Shown: piece by piece, positions 59,732 to 64,000 of the stretch
Numbering within the stretch: the first letter of the stretch is position 1
Layout of the letters: every line of letters begins with the position of its first letter
Assembly (NCBI GenBank): GCA_027186245.1
Contig: CP114483.1
Location: forward strand, 2,614,001-2,678,000
Length of the DNA stretch: 64,000 nt
Direction of reading: 5' to 3'
Source of the DNA: Coriaria nepalensis
Lineage: Eukaryota; Streptophyta; Magnoliopsida; Cucurbitales; Coriariaceae
Notes under the pieces: generated by a model
Told to the model about the DNA's origin: nothing
Database searches by the model: none
Seen by the model: only the letters and a program-made list of their open reading frames with translations
Translations under genes and position numbers: made by a program

Positions 59732-60820
59732 GGGCTAAAAGTTAAAAACCTCTTGTATTTTGTAAGAGAGGTTAAAAGTCCTTATAATTTAAAATTAGTA
59801 GAAATACTTCTTATATTTTGTAGTATATGCTAATAATTTCCTCTCATCCAATTTTATATTTTCTACTTCCGGAAAATGAGGCATACTAAATCAATATACC
59901 ACGTCAACTAATTTATGAAATATATATATAATAGATTTAGTATTTTAATTTATCATATATATACCCTTATTTTATGAAATATATAATATACCATCAAAAC
60001 TTTTATTTATTTATTTTCTTTCATTTTCATTCATAACTTTTCCAATCTATGTCATCACACCGATCGTTGCCATCGACGAAGGCCGCTAGCTACCACTCAG
60101 TTAAATCCTGATATCACACAATCTGTATTTGAAATCAAGATCACACATACGAAATCGAGATCACATGATCCACATTTGAAACTGGACTGCACAATCCGAG
60201 CTCGAAACCCAAATCATGATATAGGCACAAAACCCATATTGCACGATTTGGTTTTTTATTTGGGTTTCGAACCCATATCACGTTCAAGATTTGGGTTTCC
60301 AAACCCATATCAAAATTGCAATATGGTTTTGTACTGGATCGCAAACGTGATATGGGTTTCAAACCCAGATCATGAACATGATCAAGTTTTGTGCCCAGAT
60401 CACGATTCGGGTTCCGAATCTGGATCATGCAATCTCAATTTCATACTCGAATTCGAGGCATGAGAGAGAAAGAGGGTGACTAGATGAGGTTATATCGAGA
60501 AAGAGGGTGGGCGAGGATGATCGGTTTGACGATGAAATCAGTAAAACTAAGGATGAAAATGAAAGAAAAAAAATTTTGATTATGGGAGAAAAATAAATAA
60601 ACTAATGTTTAGATGCCAAATTAAAATACAAAAAAAAAATCTTCATAAAATACTTGATATGAGCATACTACATCATCATTCCCTTAAGAAGAAAATCGAA
60701 ATCGATAAAAGAAATGGTTTTTTGCACATATTATATAATACAAGGGTATTTTTACACATTTAAAAATATAGAATTTTTAGCCCCTCTTACAAAATGCAGG
60801 GAGTTTTTAGCCTTCAACCC
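59732..60820. mobile_element. Mutator-like non-autonomous TIR element
   Basis: The ends form long imperfect terminal inverted repeats. The left end begins gggctaaaagttaaaaacc and includes gtattttgtaagagaggtta. The right end, read in reverse complement, is gggttgaaggctaaaaact and then gcattttgtaagaggggcta. Similarity continues, more weakly, for about 100 bp. The flanks are aaacttcta (59723-59731) and aaactttta (60821-60829), a 9-bp target duplication with one mismatch. Length 1089 bp. Long TIRs plus a 9-bp duplication are the hallmark of MULEs. No transposase is present. The interior holds unusual short palindromic units. Confidence 0.75.
60170..60440. repeat. Cluster of short palindromes inside the TIR element
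   Basis: Near-perfect palindromes recur at irregular spacing: gggtttcgaaccc, tttgggtttccaaaccca, atgggtttcaaaccca and attcgggttccgaat, plus inverted relatives such as cgaaacccaaa. Linking phrases include atcatga and catatca. Confidence 0.75.
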
Positions 60821-61260
60821 AAACTTTTAAGTAGATTTAACACTTGCTTTAAATCATGCGTTCTTAATAAATATGAGATAATTTGATAAAATATCATTTT
60901 TTTCAAAACTTGTTTTGCTAAATAACTATCTTCTTAAAATTTGTATTACTTGACTATAAAAATAAATAAGTAAAATAAATAAATAAATAAATATTTAAAA
61001 GCAGAAAATTAGAAGAAAAAACGTTAAAAGACTTGATTGCTCAATATCTTCTTCTTCCCCTCCATCTCAATGGCTGTTAGCTGGCTTCTTCAAGTTTGCT
61101 TTGCCGATCCGGAGAATAACGAAAAACGAAGGGATTTCCTTTCGCTTGACCATTAATGGAAGATAATGAAGAACGTCGATCCGGAGAAATGAAAAAAAAA
61201 TAAGATTTCAGTTTGGTTCAAAATGATATAAATTTATTTAAAAATTATAAAATAAAATTA
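60821..61260. other. AT-rich spacer
   Basis: Contains an (AAAT)n run (60960-60993) and otherwise unremarkable sequence. Nothing coding. Confidence 0.6.
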
Positions 61261-61790
61261 CTCTAAAAGTTTTTTATAAAGTTCAAACACACCTCAATTG
61301 AAGTTATATAATCCTAGATAAAAATTATTAAATTTGACCGAATAATCTTAAGTTTTTGTTTGAAATATGTGTTCATATGCTTCAAATTTGTTCAAAATGC
61401 TATAAAATTATATATATATATATATATATCATAAAATTAGACTCTTAGATATTTTCATACAGTTTATGAATATCTCAATCAGAGTTATATAACTCGAGAT
61501 AAAAATTATTAAAGTTGATTGGTTTTTGACCGAAATCATGATTTCGGACTGAACATTCAGACTGAAATATTTGTCCAATAACTTTGGACTGGTTCCAGAT
61601 ATTATAAAATCATAAATATATATATATATATATATATCATAATTTCTCATAAAATTCAGGAATACTTCAATCAGAGTTATATAGCACGAGATAAAAATTC
61701 TTGATGTTGACTAAAAAAAAAAGGCCAAAATTTCAGCCTGGCCAATTCAAATCGAAATCCTGATTTCGGTCTAGGACAATAGATGTGTTT
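61261..61790. repeat. Decayed tandem repeat, about 180-bp period
   Basis: Three units each contain aa(t/g)...agttatata followed by 'agataaaaattatta' and 'ttga', with copies near 61300, 61475 and 61665. Units 1 and 2 share a 'ttggttcaaaatgat/ttgttcaaaatgct' block. Units 2 and 3 are also linked by gatttcgg phrases and by (AT)n runs (61411-61429, 61616-61637). Confidence 0.65.
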
Positions 61791-61796
61791 TTGCCT

Positions 61797-62170
61797 TTTA
61801 AACTTAAATTTAGACTTCAAACCTTAAACTTAAATATTAAACACAAACTTTAAAATCTTAAATCTAAATTTTAAACTTAGATTTCAAACCTTAAACTTAA
61901 ATATAAAAAATAAATGTTAAACCTTAAACTTAAACCGTAAACCTAAACTAAAAATTATAAAATCAAACTTAAAATCTTAAATCTAGATTTTAAATCTTAT
62001 ACTTACATAAATCTTAAACTTTAAATTTATACCGTAAATCTAAACTTAAAACTTAAGACCTAAAATATTAAACTTAAAATTAAAATATTAAATTTAGAAT
62101 TAAAATCTTAAATTTAGACTTAATAACTTAAACTTATAATTAAATAATATAAAACATAAATTCAAAACCT
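61797..62170. repeat. Telomere-like degenerate array, single polarity
   Basis: Repeated aaacttaaa, ccttaaactt and aaccttaaa units on the plus strand, one orientation only. This is the same family style as the right half of the 19.7-20.8 kb island but poorer in C. Confidence 0.75.
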
Positions 62171-62988
62171 TAAAAAAAATTCCGGCTATGATAATTAGGT
62201 TATTTTTTAGGTTGAAGGATACAATCTGTATGTTTTGGGAAATGAGAGAAAGAAAAGGTAAGGGAGAAGAAGAAGAGGATATAAGTATAAATTCATTTAT
62301 TTATTTATTTATTAAATATAAAATATATAATAAAAGAAATAAAATCATTTAACAAGATAAATAAAAAGAAAATCATTTAACAAATTTTTTTTTCTGACAT
62401 AAAGTCATTTAACTAATCATCCCTAATAAATATTGACTCATTGATCAGACTTCCCGAATGCTGCTTCGACTTCTTGCTTTTCGATCTGCTCTGCGGCTGG
62501 AATCGGAATATCTGAAGTCTATCAACTAACAAAAACAGGTAATGAGCTGCTTTCAAAGAACATGGAAACTCCAACGACAAACTGTTCTGACTACGGAAGT
62601 TAATGTAGGTTGTGGATGAACCGGAAATATTACTATGCTTTCGGAATGCGGCGGCTAAGGTCATCTCGGATCCAAGTAACTTGCTTTGTCTGCATCTGTT
62701 TCCTTAATTTTGTGTTGTGTCAGTTTAATGTAGAACGTTTACCATGCTTGTGTCAGTTTATATCAAAGTGGTATTCAGCAGTTGAGCTATAGATGAGATG
62801 ATTGATTACCTTAAACTATAGATCAAAACAAGATTCAAACTACTTATAAAAATTGTCTGAATGGCAATACAATTTCTACTCCTGGAATTGTGTTGGCTTG
62901 CACTCCCTTTTTTTTCTGCTTAGGTGTTGGTAAACAAGAAAATTTACAAGAAACTCTACTCTTCGTCTTCCTTCTCCTTCCTGGATGA
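62171..62988. other. CTL gene 3' flank and spacer
   Basis: AT-rich DNA, then non-repetitive sequence. The open frame on the minus strand at 62413-62664 and the one on the plus strand at 62610-62792 show no recognisable domain. Nothing else is supported. Confidence 0.5.
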
Positions 62989-64000
62989 TCAAACTTGAGA
63001 TCTCCTCCTAAGCTCTTGAATCCGAGCCGGGATAGTTGAGTCGAATCTGACATTCTGCGGATTTTCTGCGTAGGCCACATAGTAAGCTGAAACGCATGCT
63101 TGTGGCCAAGCCATTCCAATCCGACACTGAAAGAAAAAGAAACATGAACAATTGTTATCATCAAAGCTGATTCGTTAATTTTAACATGTAAGCAAGTCCA
63201 GGAAAAAGAAACTACATAAATGAAAGCTTAGATCTCTTACCAGGAAGTAGCCAATCAAGAAAGCAAAAATGGTCACTTCTGTAGCATAACTTCTATGTAT
63301 CACAAGAACCCAAATCCCACTTCCTAGGCAGCAAACTGCACCTCCACCAACCCCACAAAGAAAACAGAAAACTCCGGTTAGATCGGAATCGATCAATCCT
63401 TCCAATCCGCCTCTCTTAAACATCTCCCATGTATCAAAAGAAGCTTGAACAAACCCTTTTCCAAACACCCCAACATGAACAAAGCCCCATCTATTTCCAC
63501 GGCTTATAAGGGCTGAAGCAAGACCCGAATAGCAATCCGCGCAAGAAAACATGAACTCATCTGTATCCCCTGCGACCAAATTCATTGCCCGAGCAGACCC
63601 TCGGATTACAGTTAGGAATGGGACGAGCACTGAGCCAATAGAAATACTCCCCATCAGATACCTCATCGTTTCGTAGAAAGCTACAACTGTGTCCATTTCC
63701 AAACCCAACGTGAAATTTAAGTGCTTTATTCTTGAAATTGTAACGAACATTATGTTCTTGATTACTTGCATAGTCCATGCTAGGCTTAGTAGAATTAATG
63801 TAATGAACAGGGCATCTAAGCCAGTTCTTGTGGCCCTAGCTCCTCCAATTCCACCTACCAAGAAAGATGCATAAAGAATGCTTGTAAACATTGATTGACT
63901 GACAAGAAGGTTAGTTTTCGGAGGTGGGAAAGAAGTCGAAACAGATAAAACCCGGATAGCATATTCGAAACGGGGATTGACCCAACAAGCATAGAGGGAT
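62989..64000 (-). CDS. Choline transporter-like (CTL/PNS1) family protein, 3' part only
   Basis: Two exons are visible: one entering from the right edge to 63241 and the last, 62989-63126. The first exon's frame is open from 64000 and reads SLYACWVNPRFEYAIRV at the edge. Conserved features are an FMFSCADCYSG segment, GNRWGFVHVGVFGKGFVQAS, IDSDLTGVFCFLCGVGGG, and a C-terminal RIGMAWPQACVSAYYVAYAENP ending in RIQELRRRSQV. At least five membrane segments remain. Family role: choline or related amine transport at plasma membrane or trans-Golgi; in Arabidopsis a CTL protein affects sieve-plate and vesicle traffic. The N-terminal part lies outside the window. What is seen is undamaged. Confidence 0.88.

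Noticed and set aside
62413..62664. 83-codon minus-strand frame near the CTL gene
   Set aside because: No recognisable domain, no splice context and no family resemblance.
1..64000. tRNA, rRNA or other structured RNA genes
   Set aside because: I looked for tRNA-like A/B boxes and cloverleaf arms by eye and saw none I could support. A tRNAscan-SE and Infernal run would settle this.

Overview
This window is nuclear DNA from a flowering plant, almost certainly a eudicot. The evidence is AT-rich GT-AG introns (one GC-AG), plant-type gene families with plant exon structures, Copia and Ty3/Gypsy LTR elements, and degenerate TTTAGGG-like arrays. A cucurbit is possible from the style of the MATE proteins and repeats, but that is only a guess.

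Layout. (1) 1-15.6 kb is a tandem cluster of MATE (DETOXIFICATION-type) transporter copies on the plus strand. One copy is intact (5963-8959). A decayed copy (about 55-4312) carries a repeat insertion, a short relic lies at about 9.8-10.0 kb, and a pseudogene (10839-15561) is split by a Copia element with a perfect 5-bp target duplication. (2) 15.9-19.0 kb holds an intact ELMO-domain gene on the minus strand. (3) 19.7-21.06 kb is a repeat island: two opposed telomere-like arrays followed by a foldback. (4) 22.5-24.2 kb is an intact SEC14/CRAL-TRIO gene (plus). (5) 24.7-26.3 kb is a small DnaJ-type zinc-finger gene (minus) with an in-frame TGA in its presumptive transit peptide. (6) 26.96-30.35 kb is a cationic amino acid transporter (CAT) copy with several lesions. 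Its inverted, truncated partner at 37.1-40.7 kb carries a deleted Ty3 element. Between the two lie intact RFC3 (30932-33318) and a single-exon cation/calcium exchanger (34935-36728), both minus. (7) 41.2-58.4 kb holds three intact minus-strand genes: a MATH-BTB (BPM-type) Cul3 adaptor, a NEMP/DUF2215 nuclear-envelope protein, and CSTF77 with 23 coding exons. (8) 58.5-63 kb is gene-free and AT-rich, with a Mutator-like TIR element, a decayed roughly 180-bp tandem repeat and another telomere-like tract. (9) The right edge cuts a choline-transporter-like (CTL) gene (minus).

The genes do not form a pathway. They are ordinary single plant genes plus two transporter families undergoing duplication and decay. 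Exon boundaries were assigned by hand from splice signals, frame continuity and family knowledge. For ELMO, SEC14, RFC3, BPM, NEMP, CSTF77 and the intact MATE, the exon lengths sum to complete open frames. I found no convincing undescribed biological system. The most interesting items are the MULE-like element with internal short palindromes, the collapsed Copia element with an apparent template-switch junction, the opposed telomere-like arrays, the TGA in the DnaJ-like gene, and the E2F-type site upstream of RFC3.
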